DNA of 64,000 nt, taken from positions 18,201 through 82,200 of the forward strand of contig CAZWWS010000002.1 in assembly GCA_964637445.1 (NCBI GenBank). The letters run 5' to 3'. This stretch comes from M3 sp964637445. Its GTDB lineage: Bacteria > Bacteroidota > Bacteroidia > Bacteroidales > Muribaculaceae. Numbering within the stretch: position 1 is the first letter of the stretch; each line of letters opens with the position of its first letter. The notes below the pieces were generated by a model, which worked only from the letters and a program-made list of their open reading frames with translations, was not told where the DNA came from and did not search any database. The position numbers were made by a program, and so were the translations under genes. This document shows, piece by piece, positions 35,254 through 44,047 of the stretch.

Positions 35254-36138
35254 TCAGAAGAATTTCACTTGCTCACCAAGGATGTCGCTGAGCAGATTAT
35301 TTGCAAGTCGGCTTGCACCGATGCGGAAATATTCGTTTGTCAGCCACTCTTGACCGAGCACTTCCTTGACGATGGTATAATACTTCACCGCATCCTCCGT
35401 GGTAGAAACACCGCCTGAGGCCTTAAATCCCACCATGGCACCGGTCTTTTCGTAATAGTCTTTGATACAGCTGCACATCACGTAGGCTGCCTCCAAAGTA
35501 GCACCCTCGTAGCCCTTGCCGGTGGATGTCTTTAAGAAATCGGCTCCGGAATAAAGCGAAAGGACTGATGCTTTCTTGATATTTTCGGCGGATTTAAGCG
35601 CGCCGGTTTCGAGAATCACTTTCAAACGGGCATGTCGACACGAGTGCTTGATTTCTTGTATCTCGTCGCAAAGGTCTTCGTAGTTCTCATCGAGAAACAA
35701 ACCGAGATTGAGCACGATGTCGATTTCATCGGCACCACCTTCGACAGCAAGAGCGGTCTCGGCAATCTTCACCTCAGGGAATGTCTGCGACGTGGGAAAT
35801 CCGCCCGACACACAAGCGATATCGACTTTAGAGACTTCCAACACCGAGCGCACCACAGGTGCAAAACATGGATAGACACATATTGCAGCTACATTAGGCA
35901 ATTCGGGATGCTCCTCGTCGAACGCATTCACACGCTCGGTAAATGCGGCTACCGATTGCTGAGTGTCGGTAGAATTGAGCGTGGTAAGGTCGATAGTGTT
36001 CAGCAAAAATTTGTGCACGTCGGGAGTATTATTCTCATCGTAATGCTTTGCGATGATTTCTTCAACGGCAGCTTTCACTTTTGCATCGTCGCTCGTCGCT
36101 CCACAAGCGGCAATCGCGTCATGATATTTGTCACTCAT
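35254..36138 (-). CDS. deoC: deoxyribose-phosphate aldolase
   Basis: DeoC splits 2-deoxyribose 5-phosphate into glyceraldehyde 3-phosphate and acetaldehyde. The 294-residue protein is the longer class. Key segments are VAAICVYPCFAPVVR, GGFPTSQTFPEVKIAE, GADEIDIVLNLG (Asp), KVILETGAL, DFLKTSTGKGYEGATL with the Schiff-base lysine (LKTSTG), and GFKASGGVSTTEDA with the second active-site lysine. Confidence 0.95.
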   Translation of the reverse strand: MSDKYHDAIAACGATSDDAKVKAAVEEIIAKHYDENNTPDVHKFLLNTIDLTTLNSTDTQQSVAAFTERVNAFDEEHPELPNVAAICVYPCFAPVVRSVLEVSKVDIACVSGGFPTSQTFPEVKIAETALAVEGGADEIDIVLNLGLFLDENYEDLCDEIQEIKHSCRHARLKVILETGALKSAENIKKASVLSLYSGADFLKTSTGKGYEGATLEAAYVMCSCIKDYYEKTGAMVGFKASGGVSTTEDAVKYYTIVKEVLGQEWLTNEYFRIGASRLANNLLSDILGEQVKFF

Positions 36139-36163
36139 AATTGTATTCCTTTTTTGTTTTTCG

Positions 36164-36171
36164 CAAATATA
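36164..36171 (-). promoter_or_regulatory. -7 box for deoC
   Basis: Minus-strand TATATTTG matches TAnnTTTG, 25 bases upstream of the start at 36138. The -33 position is not clear and would fall inside the end of the MazG-like gene. Confidence 0.5.
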
Positions 36172-36189
36172 GCGTTTTTATTCGAGATT

Positions 36190-36531
36190 TCAGTGGAGCT
36201 TGGGATTGTTTTGATGGCGAGTGATGTCGCGAGAGGTCTTTTTGTCGATATTTCGCTGCAAAGCCTCCGTGAGGTCGACACCTGTCTGATTGGCTATCGC
36301 CAAGGTAACCCAAAGCAAATCGGCCAACTCGTCGGAAAGATCGTCGCTCTCCCCTTCCTTAAACGATTGGTCGCCATATCTTCGAGCCATAATGCGAGCC
36401 ACCTCGCCTACTTCTTCTGTCAGAACCGCCATATTGGTAAGCGGCGAGAAATATCGCACACCGACTGTGGTGATCCACTCATCGACCATCTTCTGCGCAG
36501 AGCGCAACGTAATGTCTTCGGTCATAATCAT
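36190..36531 (-). CDS. MazG-like nucleotide pyrophosphohydrolase
   Basis: A 113-residue all-helical MazG-type protein. The start overlaps the dtd stop (ATGA), and MIMTEDITLRSAQKMVDEWI is the beginning. The metal-binding EVGEVARIMARRY and SDELADLLWVTLAIAN motifs (E..E ... DxxxD type) are visible. It likely hydrolyses nucleoside triphosphates to monophosphates as a house-cleaning enzyme. It belongs to the mnmG-apt-uvrC-dtd group. Confidence 0.88.
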   Translation of the reverse strand: MIMTEDITLRSAQKMVDEWITTVGVRYFSPLTNMAVLTEEVGEVARIMARRYGDQSFKEGESDDLSDELADLLWVTLAIANQTGVDLTEALQRNIDKKTSRDITRHQNNPKLH

Positions 36532-36980
36532 TCTCTTAATTTTGAATCGATAACTATCGTCACCGGCCCGTCATTGACCAATGCTACCTTCATATCGGCT
36601 CCAAAAACACCTTGCGCCACCTGACGGCCGAGCGCCTCAGCCACCAATTGGCAATAGGTCTGATAGAGCGGAATGGCAGTGTCGTGTCCGGCAGCACGGA
36701 TATACGACGGGCGATTGCCCTTGCGAGTAGATGCGGTAAGTGTAAACTGACTTACGGCAAGCACCTCTCCCGACACATCGATAACCGAGCGATTCATCAC
36801 GCCCTCATCGTCGGGAAAAATACGCATCGCGACGGTCTTGGCGGCAAGCCACCGCGCATCATCGACAGTATCACCATGCTCCACCCCTACAAGCACCATC
36901 AGCCCCGTGGCAATCGAGCTGTGGAGCGTTCCGCCTATTGTGACCGAAGCCTCGGTCACTCGTTGTATTACAAGTCGCAT
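36528..36980 (-). CDS. dtd: D-aminoacyl-tRNA deacylase
   Basis: Dtd hydrolyses D-amino acids from tRNA. The 150-residue protein starts MRLVIQRVTEASVTI and has the two signature motifs SQFTLTAS and the NDGPVTIVID (Gly-cisPro type) near the end. It is 7 bases downstream of uvrC and overlaps the MazG-like gene by four bases, all on the minus strand. Confidence 0.95.
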   Translation of the reverse strand: MRLVIQRVTEASVTIGGTLHSSIATGLMVLVGVEHGDTVDDARWLAAKTVAMRIFPDDEGVMNRSVIDVSGEVLAVSQFTLTASTRKGNRPSYIRAAGHDTAIPLYQTYCQLVAEALGRQVAQGVFGADMKVALVNDGPVTIVIDSKLRE

Positions 36981-36987
36981 ATTTAGT

Positions 36988-38814
36988 CTATGTTGTTTGT
37001 TGATTTTCTGTATGCAGAGCGTCGTACACCACTTTTGCTTTTGCCGGTCCTACGACCTCGGATATTTGTTCCAAAGCAGCCTCGCGTAGTCGCTTCACGC
37101 TCTTAAACCTCTGAAGCAGAGCCACTTGCGTCTTTTCGCCGATCCCTTTTACAGAATCTAAAGCGCTGACAGTCTGCGACTTACTGCGACGATTGCGGTG
37201 ATGAGTTATACCGAATCGGTGAGCCTCGTCGCGCAAATGCTGCACAACGCGCAGAGATTCCGAATTTTTATCGATATAAAGCGGCACACTATCGCCGGGG
37301 AAATATATCTCTTCCAATCTCTTTGCAATGCCCACCACAGCTATCACGCCACGCAATCCCATCTCGTCGAGAGCCTCCACGGCAGAGCTTAACTGCCCCT
37401 TGCCGCCATCGACTACAATGAGCTGAGGCAATCCTTGCCCCTCCTCCATCAGTCGGGTATAGCGTCGCGTGAGAACCTCCTTCATCGAGGCAAAGTCGTT
37501 GGGACCTTCCACCGTCTTGATATTGAAATGGCGGTAATCGCGCTTCGATGGTTTGGCATTGCGGAAAACGACGCACGACGCCACCGGGTTTGTCCCTTGG
37601 ATATTTGAGTTGTCAAAACACTCGATATGTCGAGGCAATTGGGAAAGGCGAAAATCGGCTTTCATGCGCTGGAGCGTACGCTCCATGCGCTCCTCCGGAT
37701 TGTTCTTTTCCATGCGTTTGAGAGCATCGACTTTGTGCTGCCGGGCGTTGTGTGTCGACACTTCCAGGAGTTTCTTTTTGTCGCCACGTTGCGGCACTAT
37801 AAATTCCACATTCGGGAACTCCACATCAGGTACGACAGGCACTACCACCTCGCGATATTCCACTCCAAGGCTGCGAGCTATCTCACCCATGGCATAGCCT
37901 AATAGTTCGGCTTGCGGTTCGTCCAATCGACGCTTATATTCGAGAGTAATACACCTCACAATAGAGCCGGCTCGCACGTGCATATAGTTAATGTAAACGT
38001 CGCGATCATCGTCCTCGATACCAAACACATCGACATTGTTGACCGTTTGGCTCACGATAACACTCTTTGCTCGATAACGCTCGATAAGCTGATATTTCTC
38101 TTTCAGCTCCTGAGCTTCCTCAAAGCGCAACTCCATAGCCAGCCGCTCCATCCCGGAGCGAAGATATTGCAACAGCTCCTCAGTGTCGCCTCGGAGTACC
38201 TGCTTTATGCGTTCGATATTGGCACAATATTCCTCCATCGGCACCAAACCGCGACAACAGCCGGCACAATTTTTTATGTGGTATTCCAGGCATAGCCTCC
38301 CCTTACCTTGCGCGATATAATCGGGCGTGATGGCATGACGACATCGACGCAACGGGTACAATTGATGTATCAACTCCAACACCGTGCGCGCCACACTCAC
38401 CGAAGTGTAGGGCCCGAAATAGCGCGAGCCGTCTTTGACGCGATTGCGCGTCATAAACACTCGCGGATAATGCTCTGCAGTGACACATATCCACGGATAA
38501 GTTTTATCGTCTTTAAGGAGCACATTGTAGCGCGGCTTATACTCCTTGATGAGCGAATCTTCGAGATTGAGAGCATCCTCTTCGGTGGGCACCACGATAT
38601 AGCGCATATCAACGATGGCGCGCACCAACAGATTGGTCTTCATCGAATCGTGTACACGATTGAAGTAGGACGACACACGTCGCTTAAGATTTTTAGCCTT
38701 ACCTACATATATCACCACCCCCTCGGCATTGTAGTACATATACACACCGGGGGTGTCGGGAAGCATCGAAATCTTCTCCTTCAGCGCTTCGGATTTTTCG
38801 TGCGTTAGAGCCAA
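36988..38814 (-). CDS. uvrC: excinuclease ABC subunit C
   Basis: UvrC makes the two incisions in UvrABC nucleotide excision repair. The 608-residue protein has an N-terminal GIY-YIG domain (PGVYMYYNAEGVVIYVGKAK), a UvrB-binding region (LAMELRFEEAQELKEKYQLI) and the C-terminal RNase H-like domain (IECFDNSNIQGTNPVASCV; LIVVDGGKGQLSSA; HRFGITHHR), and helix-hairpin-helix repeats at the end (LDSVKGIGEKTQVALLQRF). It starts 3 bases downstream of the apt stop. Confidence 0.96.
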   Translation of the reverse strand: MALTHEKSEALKEKISMLPDTPGVYMYYNAEGVVIYVGKAKNLKRRVSSYFNRVHDSMKTNLLVRAIVDMRYIVVPTEEDALNLEDSLIKEYKPRYNVLLKDDKTYPWICVTAEHYPRVFMTRNRVKDGSRYFGPYTSVSVARTVLELIHQLYPLRRCRHAITPDYIAQGKGRLCLEYHIKNCAGCCRGLVPMEEYCANIERIKQVLRGDTEELLQYLRSGMERLAMELRFEEAQELKEKYQLIERYRAKSVIVSQTVNNVDVFGIEDDDRDVYINYMHVRAGSIVRCITLEYKRRLDEPQAELLGYAMGEIARSLGVEYREVVVPVVPDVEFPNVEFIVPQRGDKKKLLEVSTHNARQHKVDALKRMEKNNPEERMERTLQRMKADFRLSQLPRHIECFDNSNIQGTNPVASCVVFRNAKPSKRDYRHFNIKTVEGPNDFASMKEVLTRRYTRLMEEGQGLPQLIVVDGGKGQLSSAVEALDEMGLRGVIAVVGIAKRLEEIYFPGDSVPLYIDKNSESLRVVQHLRDEAHRFGITHHRNRRSKSQTVSALDSVKGIGEKTQVALLQRFKSVKRLREAALEQISEVVGPAKAKVVYDALHTENQQTT

Positions 38815-38817
38815 CTT

Positions 38818-39336
38818 CTAATAAGTAATCAGCGCCGACACCTCAGCTTCGGCAGGCAGATGCCGGCGTCCATTCAAGAAGCTTAATTCGACGATAAAAT
38901 TGATATAAATCTTCTTTGGGTTCATACTTTTCACAAGCTCATACGCAGCAGCCATAGTGCCACCGGTAGCAAGCACATCATCGTGTATCACCACCACATC
39001 ATCGGGACCGATTGCATCGCGATGAATCTCGATTGTGTCCTTTCCGTATTCCTTGTCGTAGGATGCTTGTATGGTGTCGGCAGGCAATTTACCCGGCTTG
39101 CGAATGGGAACAAAACCCGCACCAAGTTCAAAGGCAAGAATGCTACCACCGATAAAGCCACGCGACTCGATGCCCACGACCTTAGTCACACCCTTGTCGC
39201 GATAGAGCTGAGAGAGATCCCATCCTACGATGTGAAGCGCACGCGGATCCTTAAACACCGTGGTAAGATCTTTGAACACTACACCCTTTTGAGGGAAGTC
39301 GTAGACGTCACGAATTTTCGACTTAACGTATTCCAT
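38818..39336 (-). CDS. apt: adenine phosphoribosyltransferase
   Basis: Apt makes AMP from adenine and PRPP. The 172-residue protein has FPQKGVVFKDLTTVFKD, the GIESRGFIGGSILAFELGAG region, and the PRPP-binding VVVIHDDVLATGGTM motif. The end NGRRHLPAEAEVSALITY is family-typical. It sits between mnmG and uvrC; the mnmG-apt gap holds a parS site. Confidence 0.96.
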   Translation of the reverse strand: MEYVKSKIRDVYDFPQKGVVFKDLTTVFKDPRALHIVGWDLSQLYRDKGVTKVVGIESRGFIGGSILAFELGAGFVPIRKPGKLPADTIQASYDKEYGKDTIEIHRDAIGPDDVVVIHDDVLATGGTMAAAYELVKSMNPKKIYINFIVELSFLNGRRHLPAEAEVSALITY

Positions 39337-39377
39337 TGTTATCCGTTTTAAGTTATTGATATTTCGATAGTTTCTTT

Positions 39378-39393
39378 TGTTTCACGTGAAACA
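39378..39393 (+). promoter_or_regulatory. parS chromosome partition site (ParB binding)
   Basis: TGTTTCACGTGAAACA is a perfect 16-bp palindrome identical to the parS consensus that ParB/Spo0J binds in many bacteria. It lies in the 68-base gap between the mnmG stop and apt start. parS sites cluster near oriC, often beside mnmG/gidA, which supports an origin-proximal location. parA and parB are not in this window. Confidence 0.85.
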
Positions 39394-39404
39394 ATTCTAT
39401 TATT

Positions 39405-41282
39405 TCATCTTCCTATTAAGAGCAGCAAAATATTGATGTCGCTCGGAGAGATACCGGGGATACGCGAGGCTTGAGCCACAGTCTCGGGATTGATTTTTTC
39501 GAGCTTCTGACGCGCCTCAGTGGAGAGTTGCTTTATCTCCGAATAATTAATTTTGCCGGCGATCCTCACATCTTCGAGGCGACGAATCTTGTTGGCAATG
39601 AGACGCTCGCGATCGATATATCCTTGATACTTGATAAGAATCTCGGCAGCCTCAATGATCTCCTCGCGGCGCTCAACTTCCAACTTATCGAGTTCTTCAG
39701 CCAACGCTTGAATGTGGGGAGCAAGCATATTAATCGAAAGTTGCGGACGGAGTATGAGGTCGTATAGGCGTACGCCTTGTTTAAGCGGAGTAGTACCCAA
39801 CTGTTCAAGAGCAGGATTTATCAGCGCAGCTTTTATAGAGAAATTGCGGGCAAATTCCACCAATCGGTCGCGCTGAGCGCGCTTCGATTCCATGAAACGA
39901 TAGCGTTCTTCAGAAGCCAAACCAATCTCATAGGCACGCGGAGTGAGACGCATATCAGCATCATCTTGACGGAGCAAAATACGATATTCGGCACGAGAGG
40001 TAAACATACGATAAGGCTCATCGACCCCTTTGGTCACGAGGTCGTCGATAAGCACCCCGATATAAGCCTCATCGCGATTAAGCACAAACGCCCCCCGATC
40101 CTGCACCTTGAGAGCTGCATTTATTCCAGCAATCAAACCCTGCCCTGCAGCCTCCTCATATCCGGTTGTACCATTTACCTGACCGGCGAAGAACAGACCT
40201 TCGAGACGCTTGGTTTCGAGTGTATGGTGAAGCTGCGTCGGGTCGAAAAAATCATATTCGATAGCGTAGCCGGGGCGGTAGATTTGCACTTCACTGAGCG
40301 CGGGAACACTCTGCAAAGCCTCAATCTGAATGTCGATCGGAAGCGACGAAGAGAAGCCATTGAGATAAAATTCCTGAGTATCTTCGCCCTCAGGTTCCAA
40401 AAACAATTGATGCTCCTGCTTGTCGGCAAAAGTAACAATTTTAGTTTCGATGCTTGGACAATAGCGAGGTCCTATGCTCTGAATCTGTCCGTTGTAGAGA
40501 GGAGAGTCGGGCAATCCGCGACGCAGTATTTCGTGGGTGGTAGGATTGGTGTAGACGGTATAGCATGGGCGACTTTTGAGTCGACGCTTTACTGATGGCA
40601 GATATGAGAATTGATGAAAATCATCTTCCCCCTCTTGAGGTGTGGTCAATTCCCACTTCACACTACGCCCATCTATACGAACAGGTGTACCGGTCTTCAT
40701 GCGAGCCGTATCAAATCCGAGTTCTTTGAGTTGTTCTGTCACACCATAAGAGGCCGGCTCTGAAACACGTCCTCCGGCTATCTGAACGCGCCCGATATGC
40801 ATCAATCCATTGAGGAACGTGCCTGCGGTAAGCACTACGGCTTTTGCGCGAAACTCGACTCCAAGAGCGGTTTTCACACCACAAAGCACCTCATTTTCAA
40901 TCACGAGAGACGTCACAGAGTCTTGCCACATCGATAGATTCGGGGTATTTTCGAGCTCATGACGCCAACGCGCACTAAACTTCATGCGGTCGCTTTGAGC
41001 GCGCGGACTCCACATAGCAGGGCCTTTAGAGCGATTGAGCATACGAAATTGGATGGCAGTTTCGTCGGTAACAACACCCATCATACCACCTAAAGCATCA
41101 ATTTCGCGCACGATTTGACCTTTGGCAATCCCCCCGACAGCAGGGTTACAGCTCATTTGAGCTATTTTGTTCATGTCGATAGTAATCAAGAGCGTATCAG
41201 CCCCCAAACGAGCCGATGCAGAAGCCGCTTCACAGCCGGCATGTCCGGCGCCGATAACTATCACGTCATACTGAAATTTCAT
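39405..41282 (-). CDS. mnmG: tRNA uridine 5-carboxymethylaminomethyl modification enzyme MnmG
   Basis: MnmG, with MnmE, uses FAD to make the cmnm5 group on U34 of tRNAs. The 625-residue protein begins MKFQYDVIVIGAGHAGCEAA with the FAD-binding GxGxxG. NPAVGGIAKGQIVREIDALGG and the SKGPAMWSPRAQSDR motif follow. The C-terminal part ends in RIPGISPSDINILLLLIGR. The length is normal. ybeY is the next gene upstream on the same strand. Confidence 0.97.
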   Translation of the reverse strand: MKFQYDVIVIGAGHAGCEAASASARLGADTLLITIDMNKIAQMSCNPAVGGIAKGQIVREIDALGGMMGVVTDETAIQFRMLNRSKGPAMWSPRAQSDRMKFSARWRHELENTPNLSMWQDSVTSLVIENEVLCGVKTALGVEFRAKAVVLTAGTFLNGLMHIGRVQIAGGRVSEPASYGVTEQLKELGFDTARMKTGTPVRIDGRSVKWELTTPQEGEDDFHQFSYLPSVKRRLKSRPCYTVYTNPTTHEILRRGLPDSPLYNGQIQSIGPRYCPSIETKIVTFADKQEHQLFLEPEGEDTQEFYLNGFSSSLPIDIQIEALQSVPALSEVQIYRPGYAIEYDFFDPTQLHHTLETKRLEGLFFAGQVNGTTGYEEAAGQGLIAGINAALKVQDRGAFVLNRDEAYIGVLIDDLVTKGVDEPYRMFTSRAEYRILLRQDDADMRLTPRAYEIGLASEERYRFMESKRAQRDRLVEFARNFSIKAALINPALEQLGTTPLKQGVRLYDLILRPQLSINMLAPHIQALAEELDKLEVERREEIIEAAEILIKYQGYIDRERLIANKIRRLEDVRIAGKINYSEIKQLSTEARQKLEKINPETVAQASRIPGISPSDINILLLLIGR

Positions 41283-41319
41283 ATCGTATTAATTGATTTT
41301 TCTAAAAACACAGGAGGCT

Positions 41320-41748
41320 TTACTGAGCCAAAAGGGCAAGCGCACGATCCTCGTTTTGCTCCATAATTTCGCGCTCGCCGGGTCCTTTGTCGTTGATACC
41401 ACATAGGTGCAACACACCATGAATTATGACACGACGGAGCTCTTGCTCGTAGGTACAACCAAGCATCTCGGCATTCGAGCGCACAGTATCAAGCGATATA
41501 AACATATCACCGCTTATCATACGCCGACGCGAATAGTCGAACGTAATAATATCGGTGTAATAATCGTGCTGAAGGAACTGACGATTTACCTCAAGAATCT
41601 TTTCATCGTCGCAAAAGATGTAGACCAACGCCCCCACTATCCTATCGTGGGAAGCCGCCACACGTTCTATCCATGAAGCGAACAGCTCGGTATCAATCTC
41701 CGGGAGAGCCACGCCATCGCTTGTCCAATCAATTCTTGTCATTTTCAA
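41320..41748 (-). CDS. ybeY: endoribonuclease YbeY (16S rRNA maturation)
   Basis: A 142-residue YbeY with the zinc site HGVLHLCGINDKGPGE; the third His of the HxLHLxGYDH motif is replaced, as is common in Bacteroidota. FDYSRRRMISGDMFISLDTV is the other typical segment. It processes rRNA ends and takes part in ribosome quality control. It lies 37 bases upstream of mnmG. Confidence 0.93.
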   Translation of the reverse strand: MKMTRIDWTSDGVALPEIDTELFASWIERVAASHDRIVGALVYIFCDDEKILEVNRQFLQHDYYTDIITFDYSRRRMISGDMFISLDTVRSNAEMLGCTYEQELRRVIIHGVLHLCGINDKGPGEREIMEQNEDRALALLAQ

Positions 41749-41765
41749 GAGCTATAAGTTACACG

Positions 41766-41796
41766 CAAAATTAGTGAAATTCGCGTGATATAGCAA
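41766..41796 (-). promoter_or_regulatory. promoter of the ybeY-mnmG-apt-uvrC-dtd run
   Basis: Minus-strand TTG (41796-41794), 20 bases, TAATTTTG (41773-41766): a good Bacteroidota promoter 18 bases before the ybeY start. Confidence 0.7.
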
Positions 41797-41814
41797 TAGC
41801 GCAGAGAGTAATTT

Positions 41815-43044
41815 CTACTTAAAGAAAATATATGCAGCCACGATGCCGGCAATAGAACCAACCACGTCGGCAAGGAGCGCGTAAGACACCGCATAGCGAG
41901 TCTTTGTGACTCCAACACTACCAAAATAAACAGCTAAAATATAGAATGTGGTATCGGTGCTACCTTGGATAGCGGCAGAAACGCGCGACACAAAAGCATC
42001 AGCGCCATATGTACTCATCAAATCGACCATCATTCCACGGCTTCCGGATCCGCTGAGAGGCTTCATAAGAGCCGTGGGAAGCGCCCCTACCCATTCGGCA
42101 TCAAAGCCCATCCAAGCCACAGCAGAAGCGAGCGCATCGGTTATGACATCCATCGCGCCCGAAGCACGAAACATACCGATAGCAACGAGTATCGCAACAA
42201 GATATGGCACAATGGTTATGGCAGTCTTGAAACCATCTTTTGCTCCCTCGATAAAGGCATCATACATATTGACTTTCCTACGAAATCCAGCACAAATAAA
42301 ACCCACTATCACACCGAATAACAGAATGTTGGCAGCAAAGCTCGAATAAGTCTGCACTTGCTCTTGAGGCAAAGTGGAGAAATACCATACTATACCGCCG
42401 ACTATCAGTGCCAAAGAGCCGAGCCATGTGATGATGACGCGATCGAGGCGAATGCGCTGTTTGAGACATAACGCAATGATACCCACCAATGTAGAGATAA
42501 ACGTAGCCAACAGAATGGGCATAAACACGTCGGTAGGATTTTGCGCTCCGGCTTGCGCGCGATACATCATGATACCGATAGGTATAAAGCATAGTCCCGA
42601 AGCATTAAGCACCAAGAACATCAGCATCGCATCGGTGGCGGTGTCTTTCTTAGGATTGAGCGACTGCAATTCCTGCATAGCCTTGAGTCCCAATGGTGTA
42701 GCCGCATTATCAAGACCGAGCATATTGGCCGACACATTCATAAATATAGAGCCCATTGCCGGATGCCCCTTAGGAATACCGGGGAAGAGTCGCACGAACA
42801 AGGGCGAAATCATTCGTCCAAAGAGTTGAATGACACCACCTCGCTCGCCGATCTTCATCAGCCCCATCCAAAGCGACAATATACCGGTCAAGCCCAACGC
42901 AATCTCAAAGGCAGTACCTGCCGATGAAAACGAAGCGCTCATGATTGTGGTCCAAATGTCCAAGTCGCCATAAAAAATTGTCTTGCCCAATGCAACGACA
43001 AAGGCAATGATGAAAAATGCAATCCAAATGTAGTTGAGTACCAT
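41815..43044 (-). CDS. nucleoside-recognition (Gate) domain membrane protein, SpmA/SpmB-type
   Basis: A 409-residue polytopic membrane protein in which two related halves, each a nucleoside-recognition (Gate) domain like SpmA and SpmB, are joined. The first begins GTAFEIALGLTGILSLWMGL and contains NMLGLDNAATPLGLKAM; the second contains IEGAKDGFKTAITIVPYLVA and PTALMKPLSGSGSRGMM. Such proteins occur widely in Bacteroidota; the transported or sensed molecule is unknown. It is upstream of ybeY on the same strand, with 66 bases between. Confidence 0.88.
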   Translation of the reverse strand: MVLNYIWIAFFIIAFVVALGKTIFYGDLDIWTTIMSASFSSAGTAFEIALGLTGILSLWMGLMKIGERGGVIQLFGRMISPLFVRLFPGIPKGHPAMGSIFMNVSANMLGLDNAATPLGLKAMQELQSLNPKKDTATDAMLMFLVLNASGLCFIPIGIMMYRAQAGAQNPTDVFMPILLATFISTLVGIIALCLKQRIRLDRVIITWLGSLALIVGGIVWYFSTLPQEQVQTYSSFAANILLFGVIVGFICAGFRRKVNMYDAFIEGAKDGFKTAITIVPYLVAILVAIGMFRASGAMDVITDALASAVAWMGFDAEWVGALPTALMKPLSGSGSRGMMVDLMSTYGADAFVSRVSAAIQGSTDTTFYILAVYFGSVGVTKTRYAVSYALLADVVGSIAGIVAAYIFFK

Positions 43045-43294
43045 TCTTGTCTAAATTTTCACAAACTTAATAATTTTTCGTGAGAAACCGGCTTACAAAG
43101 TATCAAGAAGTAGAAGTAGCAGTTCCCCAAAATTTTTCGAGAGAATTTTGCATAGTGCCATTTTTAGCACCATCACACTATACATCAGGCATTTACCTCG
43201 CATATTAAGTCTCTGAGATTTGAATATTTGAATTTTTCCGAACGAGGGGGCAGGTTAAACAAAATCTCCGACGACATATTTCGAGATAAATTAG

Positions 43295-43302
43295 TAATTT
43301 TG
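43295..43302 (+). promoter_or_regulatory. -7 box for the DNA alkylation repair gene
   Basis: TAATTTTG matches TAnnTTTG and precedes the ATG at 43322 by 19 bases. The rest of the 277-base gap (43045-43294) is AT-rich and holds no other recognisable element. Confidence 0.5.
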
Positions 43303-43321
43303 TAACAGCAAAAATTACAAC

Positions 43322-44026
43322 ATGACCGAGATATGGAAACGCGAGCTTACCGCCGCGGCAAATCCGAAAAAAATAAAAACCTTTCTGAGTTTTTTCAAAA
43401 CCGGCAAAGGAGAGTATGGCGAAGGCGACAAGTTCATCGGACTTTCCGTCCCGGAGAATCGTGCGATCTCAAAACACTATCATCATTTGGATTTTGACGC
43501 AATCTCTAAAATGCTACATGAGGAGATACATGAATATCGACTCGCCGCCTACATCGCTCTTGCAGAAAAATTCAAAAAAGAGAAAAACGAGGAGCGTCGA
43601 CAGGTAATCGTCGATTTTTATCTCGACACAGCCGAACGGGCCAACAATTGGGATTTGGTAGATCTATCAGCTCCACTGATACTCGGCGAGCATCTTCTTA
43701 CTCACCCGTCCCCTACTCTACTCGATCGTCTTAGCGCAGATTCATGTCTATGGCGACAACGAATAGCCATCGTTGCGACATTGACCCTAATCAAGCATCA
43801 TCGTCTCGATGACACCTTTCGACTTGCCGAACGATATCTGATCCACCAGCACCCATTGATACACAAAGCCACCGGCTGGATGCTTCGCGAAGCCGGCAAG
43901 CGCGACGAGGCACGACTACGCACCTTCCTCGACCAATATGCGACAAAGATGCCGCGCACAGCGCTACGCTACGCAATAGAAAAGTTCGACCAAGATACGC
44001 GCCAATATTATATGAAGAAAAAATAA
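43322..44026 (+). CDS. DNA alkylation repair protein (AlkD-like HEAT repeat glycosylase)
   Basis: A 234-residue all-helical protein of HEAT-like repeats. The family signatures are GVPE-type SVPENRAISKHY at the N-terminus, NNWDLVDLSAP and SCLWRQRIAIVATL, which line the DNA-binding cleft, with the conserved Trp and Asp. The C-terminal LIHKATGWMLREAGKRDE is also typical. AlkD-type glycosylases release bulky or positively charged alkylated bases. metY starts 21 bases downstream. Confidence 0.93.
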   Translation: MTEIWKRELTAAANPKKIKTFLSFFKTGKGEYGEGDKFIGLSVPENRAISKHYHHLDFDAISKMLHEEIHEYRLAAYIALAEKFKKEKNEERRQVIVDFYLDTAERANNWDLVDLSAPLILGEHLLTHPSPTLLDRLSADSCLWRQRIAIVATLTLIKHHRLDDTFRLAERYLIHQHPLIHKATGWMLREAGKRDEARLRTFLDQYATKMPRTALRYAIEKFDQDTRQYYMKKK

Positions 44027-44047
44027 ACATAAATATAACTCATCACA

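Noticed and set aside
35632..36624. 330-codon open frame on the plus strand
   Set aside because: It is antisense to deoC, the MazG-like gene and dtd, all with clear family motifs; its translation has no recognisable domain. It is a shadow of minus-strand codon use.
39777..40595. 272-codon plus-strand frame over mnmG
   Set aside because: Lies wholly inside mnmG on the opposite strand and shows no family pattern.
41320..41748. YbeY with a missing third His as a broken enzyme
   Set aside because: The change of YDH to a different sequence after HLCG is common among Bacteroidota YbeY proteins, so it is not evidence of decay.
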